From the NCBI GenBank assembly GCA_030638405.1, contig DAOWER010000103.1, positions 1 to 6,283 of the forward strand: a stretch of DNA of 6,283 bases, read 5' to 3'. Shown here piece after piece: positions 1-6,283 of the stretch. The translations under genes were made by a program, and so were the position numbers. The notes beneath the pieces are model-generated. The model worked only from the letters and a program-made list of their open reading frames with translations. It was not told where the DNA came from and did not search any database. The first letter of the stretch is position 1; every line of letters starts with the position of its first letter. This DNA is from Candidatus Eiseniibacteriota bacterium. GTDB lineage: Bacteria > Joyebacterota > Joyebacteria > Joyebacterales > Joyebacteraceae.

Positions 1-1
1 A

Positions 2-259
2 CTAATTCAGGCTCGCTATGTACAGCGCCTGGTCACCTGCAAGCTGCTTCAGACGAGCGTTCTCTCGCTCCAACTCCTTCAGACGGCGTGCGTGGTTGAC
101 ATCCAGACCACCATATGTGCGTCGCCATCGGTAGTACGTTTGTTCTGCAAAGCCCAGCTCACGGCACATCTTGGACACTGTTCGGCCCTGGCTCAGGAGA
201 ACCTCGGCCTCTCGGAGAAGATGCACGATCTGCTCGGGTGTATACCGCTTCCGTCCCAT
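2..259 (-). CDS. IS3-family transposase OrfA (helix-turn-helix subunit), possibly C-terminally truncated
   Basis: 85-residue protein beginning MGRKRYTPEQI, the usual opening of many IS3-family OrfA proteins. OrfA binds the element's ends and is normally joined by programmed frameshifting to the OrfB DDE catalytic part. Residues 7-50 form the helix-turn-helix, including CRELGFAEQTYYRWRRTYGG. Residues 56-80 form a leucine-zipper-like coiled coil (RRLKELERENARLKQL) used for multimerisation. The start at 259 fits the family and has a purine-rich GAGAGGGGGG stretch just upstream; the frame stays open to 409, but that extension resembles nothing I recognise. The protein ends ...LYIASLN then TAG. 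Relatives usually read about ALDI-ILKE there and continue several residues, so the stop falls about where a conserved Glu codon would be, and no A-rich slippery run is visible. OrfB should follow on the minus strand, left of the window. IS3 family is secure; the subgroup and whether the copy is active are not. Confidence 0.88.
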   Translation of the reverse strand: MGRKRYTPEQIVHLLREAEVLLSQGRTVSKMCRELGFAEQTYYRWRRTYGGLDVNHARRLKELERENARLKQLAGDQALYIASLN

Positions 260-269
260 GAAGACCCCC

Positions 270-301
270 CTCTCGCTGCCCAGACGAGAGTCTACCTCTC
301 G
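270..301 (-). promoter_or_regulatory. Candidate mutually exclusive hairpins in the orfA leader that could hide its ribosome binding site
   Basis: Read on the minus strand towards orfA, the leader contains CGAGAG (301-296), CTCTCG (290-285) and CGAGAG (275-270), followed by a G-run and the ATG at 259. The middle segment can pair perfectly with either flank. Pairing with the second flank (6 bp, plus CU/AG inside around a GGGC loop with one bulged U) covers the GAG of the presumed ribosome binding site. Pairing with the first flank (6 bp, 5-nt loop) frees it. Several IS elements are known to limit transposase translation with such structures, especially on transcripts entering from outside. The repeats are seen directly; the regulatory role is inferred. 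Confidence 0.35.
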
Positions 302-340
302 GATCGCGATCGCCTGAGCTGGCTGCGGCTCGGTTATCAC

Positions 341-369
341 TTGGTGGCAGGGCGCCATAGTGGTATCCT
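341..369 (+). promoter_or_regulatory. Weak sigma-70-like promoter candidate facing the activase gene
   Basis: TTGGTG (341-346) and TATCCT (364-369) are separated by exactly 17 nt. They match 3/6 and 4/6 of the -35 and -10 consensus. Transcription would begin near 376, about 110 nt before GTG 488 and just at the edge of the palindrome at 378-395. In a G+C-rich genome such matches arise by chance, so this is only the best pair I found upstream of the gene. Confidence 0.18.
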
Positions 370-377
370 CGCGACAA

Positions 378-395
378 GCTGAACACGTGTCCAGC
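378..395. repeat. 18-bp near-perfect palindrome, possible operator or IS end
   Basis: GCTGAACACGTGTCCAGC is self-complementary in 8 of 9 base-pair positions, with the single mismatch at 382/391. It is centred on ACACGTGT and lies about 93 bp upstream of the activase start. The length and symmetry suit a dimeric repressor site, but it also overlaps the candidate IS terminus near 393. Both readings are inference. Confidence 0.35.
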
Positions 396-435
396 CGAGC
401 TGCATGCATTCACCGCAGCACACGGTCCTGACCTT

Positions 436-453
436 GTCACCGTCGGGGGTGAC
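436..453. repeat. Inverted repeat GTCACC-N6-GGTGAC upstream of the activase ribosome binding site
   Basis: Perfect 6-bp arms (436-441 and 448-453) flank a 6-nt spacer, ending 22 nt before the ribosome binding site at 476-482. In the mRNA it could form a small stem; in DNA it resembles a dimeric operator half-site pair. An alternative pairing of CGGGG (444-448) with CCCCG (460-464) would compete with it. No regulator gene is in the window to link to it. Confidence 0.3.
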
Positions 454-475
454 CTCGAACCCCGCGTCTCCCTCG

Positions 476-490
476 AAGGAGGGCACTGTG
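476..490 (+). promoter_or_regulatory. Strong Shine-Dalgarno sequence that fixes the activase start at GTG 488
   Basis: AAGGAGG (476-482) is an essentially perfect anti-16S match, spaced 5 nt (GGCACT context) from GTG at 488-490. The ATG at 404 that opens the longest frame has no comparable site. Starting at 488 also puts the N-terminus directly before the first ATPase strand (YLGIDIGS), as in relatives. Confidence 0.85.
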
Positions 491-3400
491 TATCTCGGCA
501 TCGACATCGGCTCCGTCAGTCTCAATCTGGTTCTCCTCGACAGGGCGCTCAGCGTCCAGCACGAGGAGTACGTTCGCACCTTGGGCCGGCCGCTTCAGAC
601 CGCCTTCGATACTCTCGAGAGACTGACGGCGCGAGTCCCCCTCGACGAGATCGAGGGTGTAGCGCTTACCGGGGGCGGCACCGCCGCGCTGTCCGAGCTG
701 TACGGAATCGACGCGGTCAACGAGATCATCGCTCACGCCCGAGCAGCAGAAGCGCTGTGCCCCGACGTCCGGACCATCCTCGAGGTCGGTGGAGAGGACT
801 CGAAGGTCATTCTCCTCGCGGAGGATGGCGAGACCGGACGTCTCCACATCCGCGACTTCGCCATGAACACGCTCTGCGCTGCGGGCACGGGTTCCTTCCT
901 CGACCAGCAGGCATCGCGGCTTGGTGTGAACATCGAGGACGAATGGGGACAGATGGCCCTGAAATGCACGCGGGTCCCGCGTATCGCCGGTCGGTGCTCG
1001 GTCTTCGCCAAGAGCGACATGATCCACCTGCAGCAGGAAGGGACACCTGCCGAGGACATCGTTGCCGGCCTGTGCTTCGCGATGGCCCGCAACCTAGTCG
1101 CCGTTATAGGCAAGGGGAAGGAGCTTCTGCCCCGAATAGCGTTCCAGGGCGGCGTCGCCGCGAACGCGGGGATGGTCAGAGCGTTCACCGAGGTACTCGG
1201 ACTCAAGCCGGGAGAGCTTCTCATACCGGAGCGCTTCGCGTCCATGGGGGCCATCGGCGCCGTCATGGTCAACGTCGAGCATCAGCGCCTGGGCCGTATA
1301 CCGTCACTGGGGCCGGTCCGCGAGCGCCTGGCCCGACCGTCGACCGCCCACGTTGCTGCTCACCGGCCCCTCGCAGATGACAAATACGTGATCGAGACGG
1401 AGCCGGACAGACTCGACGGCAACGGTGAGCGTATCGACGTGTTCGTTGGAGTGGACGTCGGCTCCATCTCCACGAATGTGGTCGCCATTGACAGCGAAGG
1501 ACACGTTCTGGCCAGAGAGTATCTCATGACCGCCGGTCGCCCGCTGGCCGCGGTCACGGACGCTCTCTTCAGAGTTGGCAGCGCTCTGCAGGAGCGCGCT
1601 GATGGCGGTGTGTGTGTCCGCGGCTGCGCCACCACGGGGTCCGGGCGTTACCTGACGGGTGACTTCATCGGCGCCGACGTTGTCAGGAACGAGATCACGG
1701 CTCACGCAACAGGTGGAGCGTTCGTCAGGCCGGACGTCGATACGGTGTTCGATATCGGCGGCCAGGATTCGAAGTACATCAGCCTGAAGGACGGAGTGGT
1801 GGTCGACTTCACGATGAACAAGGTGTGCGCGGCGGGAACGGGATCCTTCATAGAGGAGCAGTCGGAGCGGCTGGGTGTTGGACTCAAGACGGGTGAGTTC
1901 GGCAGGCTCGCGCTTTCCGCCGACGAGCCCACTGTGATGGGAGACCGGTGCACGGTGTTCATGGAAACGGACGTCAACCGCAAGCGCAATCAGGGCGCCC
2001 CTATGGACGACCTCTGCGCGGGTCTGTGCTACTCGATTGTGCGAAACTACCTGGACAAGGTCGTCGCTGGAAGACCGGTGGGCTCGGTTGTCCTGTTCCA
2101 GGGGGGCACCGCCTACAACCGCGGGATCAAATCGGCGATGGAGAAGATCCTCGAGCGAGAGATCGTCGTCCCGCCACACCACGATGTCATGGGCGCGGTG
2201 GGTATGGCGATCATCGCACGAGACTGGTACGCGGAATCACAAGCAGAGACTGAGTTCAAGGGCTTCGATCTCAGAAACGTCCGGTACGAGTTCGACGCCT
2301 TCGAGTGTCAGGACTGCCCCAACGCCTGTGAAATACACGTGGTGAAGATAGGTGATGGGTCCGGAGGTAGAGAGCTGCGGTACGGAAGCCGATGCGGCAA
2401 GTTCGACGAGACCGAACGTGTCGAGTCGGAGAGCCCCCAGCTGAGGCCCTTCGCAGAAAGGCAGCGCCTACTCGAGCAGGCCTATTCGAAGAGGAAACCG
2501 GACAGACCGAACGGGAAGACCATCGGTGTGCCGAAGATGACACACACGTGGGAGCTCCTTCCGATGTGGCGCGCCCTCTTCACCGAGGCCGGCTTCGAGG
2601 TGGTCACGTCGGGCCGGACCAATCGCACCCTGATCCAGAACGGGATCGAAGAGGTGGCAGCGGAGACGTGCTTCCCGATCAAGGTCTCGCACGGCCATAT
2701 CCGAGACCTCGTTGTCAAGGGTGTCGACTACATCTTCCTGCCCACGATCGTCGACATGCACGACGACACGGGGAAGGCCGTCAACTCGTTCACATGTCCC
2801 TACGTTCAGGCGGTCCCCTACATGGCCAAGGCGGGCATGGAGGACGTCGACTGGGACTCGAAGCTCGTGGCACCCATCCTCCATTTCTCACAACCCGAGA
2901 GCCTCGTCCGGCGCGACCTCGAGAGAATGCTGCGGGGGCTGGGCGTCGAGCGCGCGGTCGCCCGAAGTGCCATCGAGACCGCACTCAACGTGCAGAGGGA
3001 GTTTGGGGAGGCGCTTCGCAGACGCGGGTCGGAGATTCTCGATGGGATAGGCAGAGACGAGCTGGCCCTTGTGGTAATCAGCAGGTCCTACAACGGGTGC
3101 GACCCAGGCCTGAATATGCACATACCGGACAAACTCAGGAACCTCGGGTGTCTGGCGTTGCCGCTCGACATGCTGCCCGTGAACGAAGAGGAGATCCTGG
3201 ACGACTACCCTTTCATGTACTGGAAATACGGTACACGCATCCTCTCGGCCGCACGCATTGTCGCCGGTGACCCGCGACTCTATCCGGTCTACATCACCAA
3301 CTTCGGATGCGGACCCGATTCGTTCATCATGAAGTTCGTCGAGCGGGAGCTGCGAGGGAAACCCTGCCTGACCCTTGAGGTCGACGAACACTCGGCCGAC

Positions 3401-4795
3401 GCCGGCATCATCACTCGTTGCGAGGCGTTCCTCGACAGCCTGAGCGGAGCCCGACAGACTGCCGACAACGGGCCGAAAGAACGTCTGCCATCGCCATTCG
3501 GGCCGCGCCCGGACCCCGGAGATGGGCGCTCGGTCCACATTCCCTACATGGACGACCACGGCTACGCGATATCGGCTGCCATGAGGGCGTGCGGGCTGGA
3601 CGCAAGGCAGATGCCGATCAGCGACGAGCAGAGCCGCACGCTGGGACGCCTCTACACGTCGGGCAAGGAGTGCTACCCGTGTGTGATCACGACCGGTGAC
3701 ATGCTCCGGAAGATCAACTCACCAGAGTTCGACAGAGATTCTATGGCCTTCTTCATGCCGACTGCGTACGGACCGTGTCGCTTCGGCCAGTACTGCCGCT
3801 TCCATCGGATGCTGCTCGATGACCTGGGGTACGACGATGTGCCGATGGTCCTGCTCGACCAGACCCAGGAGTACTACAAGGACGCGGAGAAGCTGGGGAC
3901 GGACTTCCGGAGGCTGGCGTGGCGGGGCGTGGTGTTCGTGGACACGCTGCAGAAGATGCTGCGCGAGATCCGTCCCTACGAGGTCGTGAAAGGTGGGACC
4001 GACGAGGTGTACCTCCGGTATCTTCACAAATGCGCGGAGGTCACGGAGGAGCGCGGCGACCTCGCTCCCCTCGCGCGCGAGGCGCGACGCGCGTTCGAGG
4101 CCATCGAGGTGGACCGTTCGCAACCACGCCCGCTCATAGGCATAGTCGGCGAGATCTTCGTCCGTTCCAACGAGTTCGTGAACAACTTCATCGTCCGCAA
4201 GATCGAGTCGTTCGGCGGAGAGACGATAATGCCGCCCTTCGAGGAGTGGATCAACTACATCGGCTGGAGTCGCAAGAGAGAGGCGCGGAAGCAAAGCAAC
4301 TGGAAGCTGATGGCCACCGAGAAGATCACCGAGATGGTCCAGCGCTACGAGAAACGGAAGGTGCTCAGGGAGTTCCAGGGAGCGATCCGAGGCTCACTGG
4401 AGGAACCACGGTCCGAGGAGGTCATAAGGCTCGCACGAGACTACCTCGACCCATCGGTTCGCGGTGGGGAGACCGTTCTGTCCCTGGGCCGCAGCATGGA
4501 GTACGTTCACGCGAACTGCGACGGCATCGTCAACCTGCATCCCTTCAACTGCATGCCCGGCTCGATCGTCAACGCGATCCTGACGAGGCTCCAGAAGGAC
4601 CACGACATCCCCGTCCTCAAGGTCGCATACGACGGACAGGAGCAGTCGAACGAGCTGATTCGCATCGAGGCATTCGTGCATCAGTGCCGGGAGCGGATGG
4701 AAGCACGGACCGGCCGTCGTTCTATTCGCGAACCCGACCCGCACGCCGGGCACGAGGAAAGCGCCACCCGCGTCGGCAAGGCGCTTCCAGTCTGA
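488..4795 (+). CDS. Acyl-CoA dehydratase activase-related fusion protein (two BadF/BcrA-type ATPase domains, DUF2229, HgdB-like region)
   Basis: 1435-residue cytoplasmic protein, numbered from GTG 488. ATPase domain 1 (about 1-265) has LGIDIGS 3-9, TGGG 61-64, EVGGEDSK 99-106, CAAGTGSF with Cys130, RCSVF with Cys170 and FQGG 219-222. Domain 2 (about 318-580) repeats these: VGVDVGS 320-326, TTGSGR 382-387, DIGGQDSK 422-429, Cys447, Cys488 and FQGG 537-540. In 2-hydroxyacyl-CoA dehydratase activators such as HgdC, the two equivalent cysteines of each subunit share one [4Fe-4S] cluster across a homodimer, and ATP hydrolysis drives an electron to the dehydratase. Here both halves are in one chain. 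A linker with Cys607, 610, 614 and 636 follows, then DUF2229 (about 677-895; ETCFPIK, SFTCPY) and an HgdB/benzoyl-CoA-reductase-like end (about 900-1408) with KECYPC, GPCRFGQYC and FNCMPG. The last roughly 27 residues look disordered. The length is normal for this fused family. No dehydratase partner gene is adjacent, so the substrate is unknown. Confidence 0.93.
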   Translation: MYLGIDIGSVSLNLVLLDRALSVQHEEYVRTLGRPLQTAFDTLERLTARVPLDEIEGVALTGGGTAALSELYGIDAVNEIIAHARAAEALCPDVRTILEVGGEDSKVILLAEDGETGRLHIRDFAMNTLCAAGTGSFLDQQASRLGVNIEDEWGQMALKCTRVPRIAGRCSVFAKSDMIHLQQEGTPAEDIVAGLCFAMARNLVAVIGKGKELLPRIAFQGGVAANAGMVRAFTEVLGLKPGELLIPERFASMGAIGAVMVNVEHQRLGRIPSLGPVRERLARPSTAHVAAHRPLADDKYVIETEPDRLDGNGERIDVFVGVDVGSISTNVVAIDSEGHVLAREYLMTAGRPLAAVTDALFRVGSALQERADGGVCVRGCATTGSGRYLTGDFIGADVVRNEITAHATGGAFVRPDVDTVFDIGGQDSKYISLKDGVVVDFTMNKVCAAGTGSFIEEQSERLGVGLKTGEFGRLALSADEPTVMGDRCTVFMETDVNRKRNQGAPMDDLCAGLCYSIVRNYLDKVVAGRPVGSVVLFQGGTAYNRGIKSAMEKILEREIVVPPHHDVMGAVGMAIIARDWYAESQAETEFKGFDLRNVRYEFDAFECQDCPNACEIHVVKIGDGSGGRELRYGSRCGKFDETERVESESPQLRPFAERQRLLEQAYSKRKPDRPNGKTIGVPKMTHTWELLPMWRALFTEAGFEVVTSGRTNRTLIQNGIEEVAAETCFPIKVSHGHIRDLVVKGVDYIFLPTIVDMHDDTGKAVNSFTCPYVQAVPYMAKAGMEDVDWDSKLVAPILHFSQPESLVRRDLERMLRGLGVERAVARSAIETALNVQREFGEALRRRGSEILDGIGRDELALVVISRSYNGCDPGLNMHIPDKLRNLGCLALPLDMLPVNEEEILDDYPFMYWKYGTRILSAARIVAGDPRLYPVYITNFGCGPDSFIMKFVERELRGKPCLTLEVDEHSADAGIITRCEAFLDSLSGARQTADNGPKERLPSPFGPRPDPGDGRSVHIPYMDDHGYAISAAMRACGLDARQMPISDEQSRTLGRLYTSGKECYPCVITTGDMLRKINSPEFDRDSMAFFMPTAYGPCRFGQYCRFHRMLLDDLGYDDVPMVLLDQTQEYYKDAEKLGTDFRRLAWRGVVFVDTLQKMLREIRPYEVVKGGTDEVYLRYLHKCAEVTEERGDLAPLAREARRAFEAIEVDRSQPRPLIGIVGEIFVRSNEFVNNFIVRKIESFGGETIMPPFEEWINYIGWSRKREARKQSNWKLMATEKITEMVQRYEKRKVLREFQGAIRGSLEEPRSEEVIRLARDYLDPSVRGGETVLSLGRSMEYVHANCDGIVNLHPFNCMPGSIVNAILTRLQKDHDIPVLKVAYDGQEQSNELIRIEAFVHQCRERMEARTGRRSIREPDPHAGHEESATRVGKALPV

Positions 4796-4818
4796 ATTCG
4801 GAGAGCGCTTCTCTCAGT

Positions 4819-4850
4819 GAACAGCCCGGGTCTTGCGACCCGGGCTGTTC
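4819..4850. terminator. Strong hairpin between convergent genes, likely bidirectional transcription end
   Basis: GAACAGCCCGGGTC (4819-4832) and its exact reverse complement (4837-4850) enclose a TTGC loop. In RNA a further G-U and a G-C pair (4818/4851, 4817/4852) can extend the stem to 16 bp. It begins 23 nt after the activase stop codon and ends 33 nt before the receptor's stop codon on the other strand. The symmetry would serve both transcripts. Neither side has a T-run, so it is not a textbook intrinsic terminator; it may act with Rho or as a 3'-end stabiliser. Apart from a 5-bp GAGAG/CTCTC stem (4801-4815), I see nothing else in 4796-4883. Confidence 0.7.
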
Positions 4851-4883
4851 GCATGTTCCATGAAGCCGTGCGGAGAGACCCAC

Positions 4884-6283
4884 CTAGAACCTGGCCTCCA
4901 GCCCCAGGATCGGGAGCATCCGAGGCGCCTCATCGGGAGTCGTTCTGACGAGGGTGCCGTCCGCATCGATGGAGTAGTTGTACAGAGTCACGTTCTGATG
5001 GCCGTAGACGTTCCACAGGTCCAGATACGCCATCAGGCTCCAACCGGCGAACTTAAAGGTGCGGTCTACGCGGATGTCCAGCATGTGGTAGTCGGGATAG
5101 CGCGCGGAGTTCTTCGCGCCGCGCACGGTGTACCACTCGCCGTCCACCTGCTCCGAGCCGACGATCGGCGTGTACGGGCTGCCGGTCGCGTAGAGGAACT
5201 TCGCTCCTATCCGCCACCTGTCGGACGGCGCGAAGCTCCCCACGATCGTGAGATTGTGCGGGCGGTCGAACTCCGAGTAGTACTCCAGCAGAGACTCCCC
5301 GTCCCTTCTCACGGAAATCGAGTAGGTGTAGGCCAGGCTTCCGACCAGTCCTCTGCTCATCTTCCTCTGAACGCAGAACTCGACCCCGCGGGCGTAGCCG
5401 CTTCCCTCGTTCGTCGTGATCCTCGTGGAGTAGTCATGAACGAACACGTCGCTCAGTTCCTTGTGATACGCCTCCAGGCTGACCTGAGTGTCGTTCGAGA
5501 GCAGGTGTCCCAGTCCGGCCACGTAGTGGACCGAGCCGCTGCTGCGCAGCGCCGTGTTCGACGGGTGCAGAGCCACCTGCCAGGGAGCCGCCGTCTGGTA
5601 GTAGTGTCCGTACGCCGCGTTTAGAGTGGTCCGGTCGGTCAGTGACAGGACCAGACCAAGTCTGGGACTCAGCTTCGACTCGCCGGTGTAGTCGTAGTAG
5701 TCGTACCGCAGCCCGGATGTCAGTGAAACGCGACTGAAGGGCTTGACTGTGGTCTGCAAGTAGGAGCCGGCCTTGTAGGCCGGGTCGGGGTTGTAGCTCA
5801 CTTGGTAGCCGGGGATGACCTCCCCGGTGGCCACCGTGTCCGGGGCGCTCCACGTGTTCTGCTCCGAGTGTATCTCCCGGGCGAAGACCCCCAGTCTCAC
5901 GTTCATCCAGTCCGAGAGCCTGCGGTTCAGCTCGCTCTTCAGCTGGAACTCCTCCTCTCGAATCGCATCGCCGACGAGTTCGGGTTCCTCATCCGTGCCG
6001 CGACTCGTCGTCCAGCTGTTGCTGACGTGAGAAGCCGTCGTCAGGACGTACCCGCGCTCGCCCAGGAGGCAGCGCCAGTTCAGACCCAGCGCCCTGCCGT
6101 GGTCGCTGCGCTGCAGATCGAGAGCGGGCCAGATTCCATGCCTGTTCTCTCCTTCGGGGTCAGCCGCGATCTCAAGATCGTCGGGGAAGTAGAAGCCGAC
6201 GAGCGAGAGCCTGTTTGAGCTGCCGAGGTCGTACGTCACCTTGCCCACTGCGTCCCAGTACGAGGGGAGCGCGGGCACGCCCA
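4884..6283 (-). CDS. TonB-dependent outer-membrane receptor, C-terminal beta-barrel (5' end beyond window)
   Basis: 465 residues are visible and the frame is still open at the right edge, so the GTG at 6278 is an internal valine rather than a start. Typical receptors of this type have 650-950 residues; the missing part should hold the signal peptide, TonB box, plug domain and first strands. Visible segments, counted from 6278, are all alternating aromatic/polar barrel strands. They include RYDYYDYTG 191-199, KLSPRLGL 202-209 followed by AAYGHYYQ 221-228, GYARGVEF 294-301, EFDRPHNLTIVGSF 336-349, RYPDYHMLDIRVDR 393-406 and LMAYLDLWNVYG 415-426. The chain ends in ARF, with the terminal phenylalanine recognised by the BAM machinery. 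Such receptors import large or scarce ligands (metal chelates, vitamins, glycans) using TonB/ExbBD energy. The ligand cannot be read from the barrel, and no SusD-like partner is in view. The gene converges on the activase gene, so it is a separate transcription unit. Confidence 0.9.
   Translation of the reverse strand, partial: GVPALPSYWDAVGKVTYDLGSSNRLSLVGFYFPDDLEIAADPEGENRHGIWPALDLQRSDHGRALGLNWRCLLGERGYVLTTASHVSNSWTTSRGTDEEPELVGDAIREEEFQLKSELNRRLSDWMNVRLGVFAREIHSEQNTWSAPDTVATGEVIPGYQVSYNPDPAYKAGSYLQTTVKPFSRVSLTSGLRYDYYDYTGESKLSPRLGLVLSLTDRTTLNAAYGHYYQTAAPWQVALHPSNTALRSSGSVHYVAGLGHLLSNDTQVSLEAYHKELSDVFVHDYSTRITTNEGSGYARGVEFCVQRKMSRGLVGSLAYTYSISVRRDGESLLEYYSEFDRPHNLTIVGSFAPSDRWRIGAKFLYATGSPYTPIVGSEQVDGEWYTVRGAKNSARYPDYHMLDIRVDRTFKFAGWSLMAYLDLWNVYGHQNVTLYNYSIDADGTLVRTTPDEAPRMLPILGLEARF

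Larger units (their letters stand above)
260..487. other. Divergent intergenic region, including the left part of the IS element
   Basis: This 228-bp stretch separates the minus-strand orfA from the plus-strand activase, and I see no convincing gene in it. It must contain the orfA leader, the outer end of the IS and the activase promoter. The IS boundary cannot be placed from one end alone. On the minus strand, TGGACACGTGTTCAGC (outer end near 393) starts with the TG expected of IS3 ends and lies 134 bp before orfA. That makes it a candidate only, since neither the matching right end nor the target duplication is in view. If it is correct, the activase gene starts about 95 bp beyond the IS end and any promoter left of 393 would be supplied by the IS. 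Confidence 0.5.

Noticed and set aside
302..313. GATCGCGATC / GCGATCGC palindromes
   Set aside because: Short G+C-rich palindromes seen once only, with no repetition in the window; most likely chance.
401..408. TGCATGCA palindrome
   Set aside because: Eight bases without extension on either side; too short to distinguish from chance.
260..409. N-terminal extension of OrfA up to an ATG at 409
   Set aside because: The extra 50 residues do not resemble IS3-family proteins. The methionine at 259 begins the conserved MGRKRYTPEQI opening and has a purine-rich stretch before it.
337..579. 80-residue minus-strand frame with a CCGEC motif
   Set aside because: The cysteine cluster is suggestive, but the frame overlaps the activase start on the other strand, matches no family I recognise and has no initiation signal.
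1304..2182. 292-residue open frame on the minus strand opposite the activase
   Set aside because: It is fully antisense to conserved ATPase motifs, shows no recognisable domain, and is explained by G+C-rich codon bias.
2392..3270. 292-residue plus-strand frame overlapping the activase
   Set aside because: It is Arg/Gly/Pro-rich low-complexity translation, the usual out-of-frame shadow of a G+C-rich gene, and the in-frame product is strongly conserved.
3919..4863. 314-residue plus-strand frame running past the activase stop
   Set aside because: Its composition is dominated by Arg, Gly and Asp without hydrophobic-core pattern, and it passes through the terminal hairpin.
4833..5624. 263-residue plus-strand frame antisense to the receptor
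   Set aside because: The opposite strand carries clear TonB-receptor barrel motifs throughout this interval. This frame starts inside the hairpin and has no ribosome binding site.
5689..5706. Short TAGTCG-type repetition in the receptor gene
   Set aside because: It encodes the aromatic strand YDYYDY in the beta-barrel; the repetition follows from the amino-acid pattern rather than from a repeat element.

Overview
The window is about 60% G+C and densely coding. It suggests a diderm, anaerobic or facultatively anaerobic bacterium. The outer membrane is implied by a TonB-dependent receptor, and low-potential CoA/Fe-S chemistry by a very large acyl-CoA dehydratase activase-related protein. The sequence alone does not fix the phylum; a deltaproteobacterial-grade or FCB-group lineage would fit, but this is inference.

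Layout from left to right. (1) Positions 2-259, minus strand: orfA of an IS3-family insertion sequence. Its orfB would lie off the left edge, and its C-terminus stops a few residues earlier than expected. (2) Positions 260-487: a divergent intergenic region. It holds a possible ribosome-binding-site-sequestering RNA switch in the orfA leader (270-301), a weak promoter-like pair facing right, and two inverted repeats (378-395 and 436-453). (3) Positions 488-4795, plus strand: one 1435-residue protein fusing two BadF/BadG/BcrA/BcrD-type ATPase (activase) domains, a cysteine-rich linker, a DUF2229 region and an HgdB-like dehydratase-related C-terminal part. A near-ideal ribosome binding site shows that it starts at GTG 488, not at the longer open frame's ATG 404. 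(4) Positions 4819-4850: a perfect 14-bp GC-rich hairpin between convergent genes, probably a shared transcription end. (5) Positions 4884-6283, minus strand: the C-terminal beta-barrel of a TonB-dependent outer-membrane receptor, with its N-terminus off the right edge.

The three genes do not form an operon: the IS gene diverges from the activase and the receptor converges on it. The most interesting object is the single-chain activase/dehydratase-like protein. It carries both cluster-binding cysteines in each ATPase half plus many further cysteines, so it may be a self-contained ATP-driven low-potential electron-transfer machine. Its substrate is unknown, and no classical dehydratase subunit or electron-donor gene is visible beside it.
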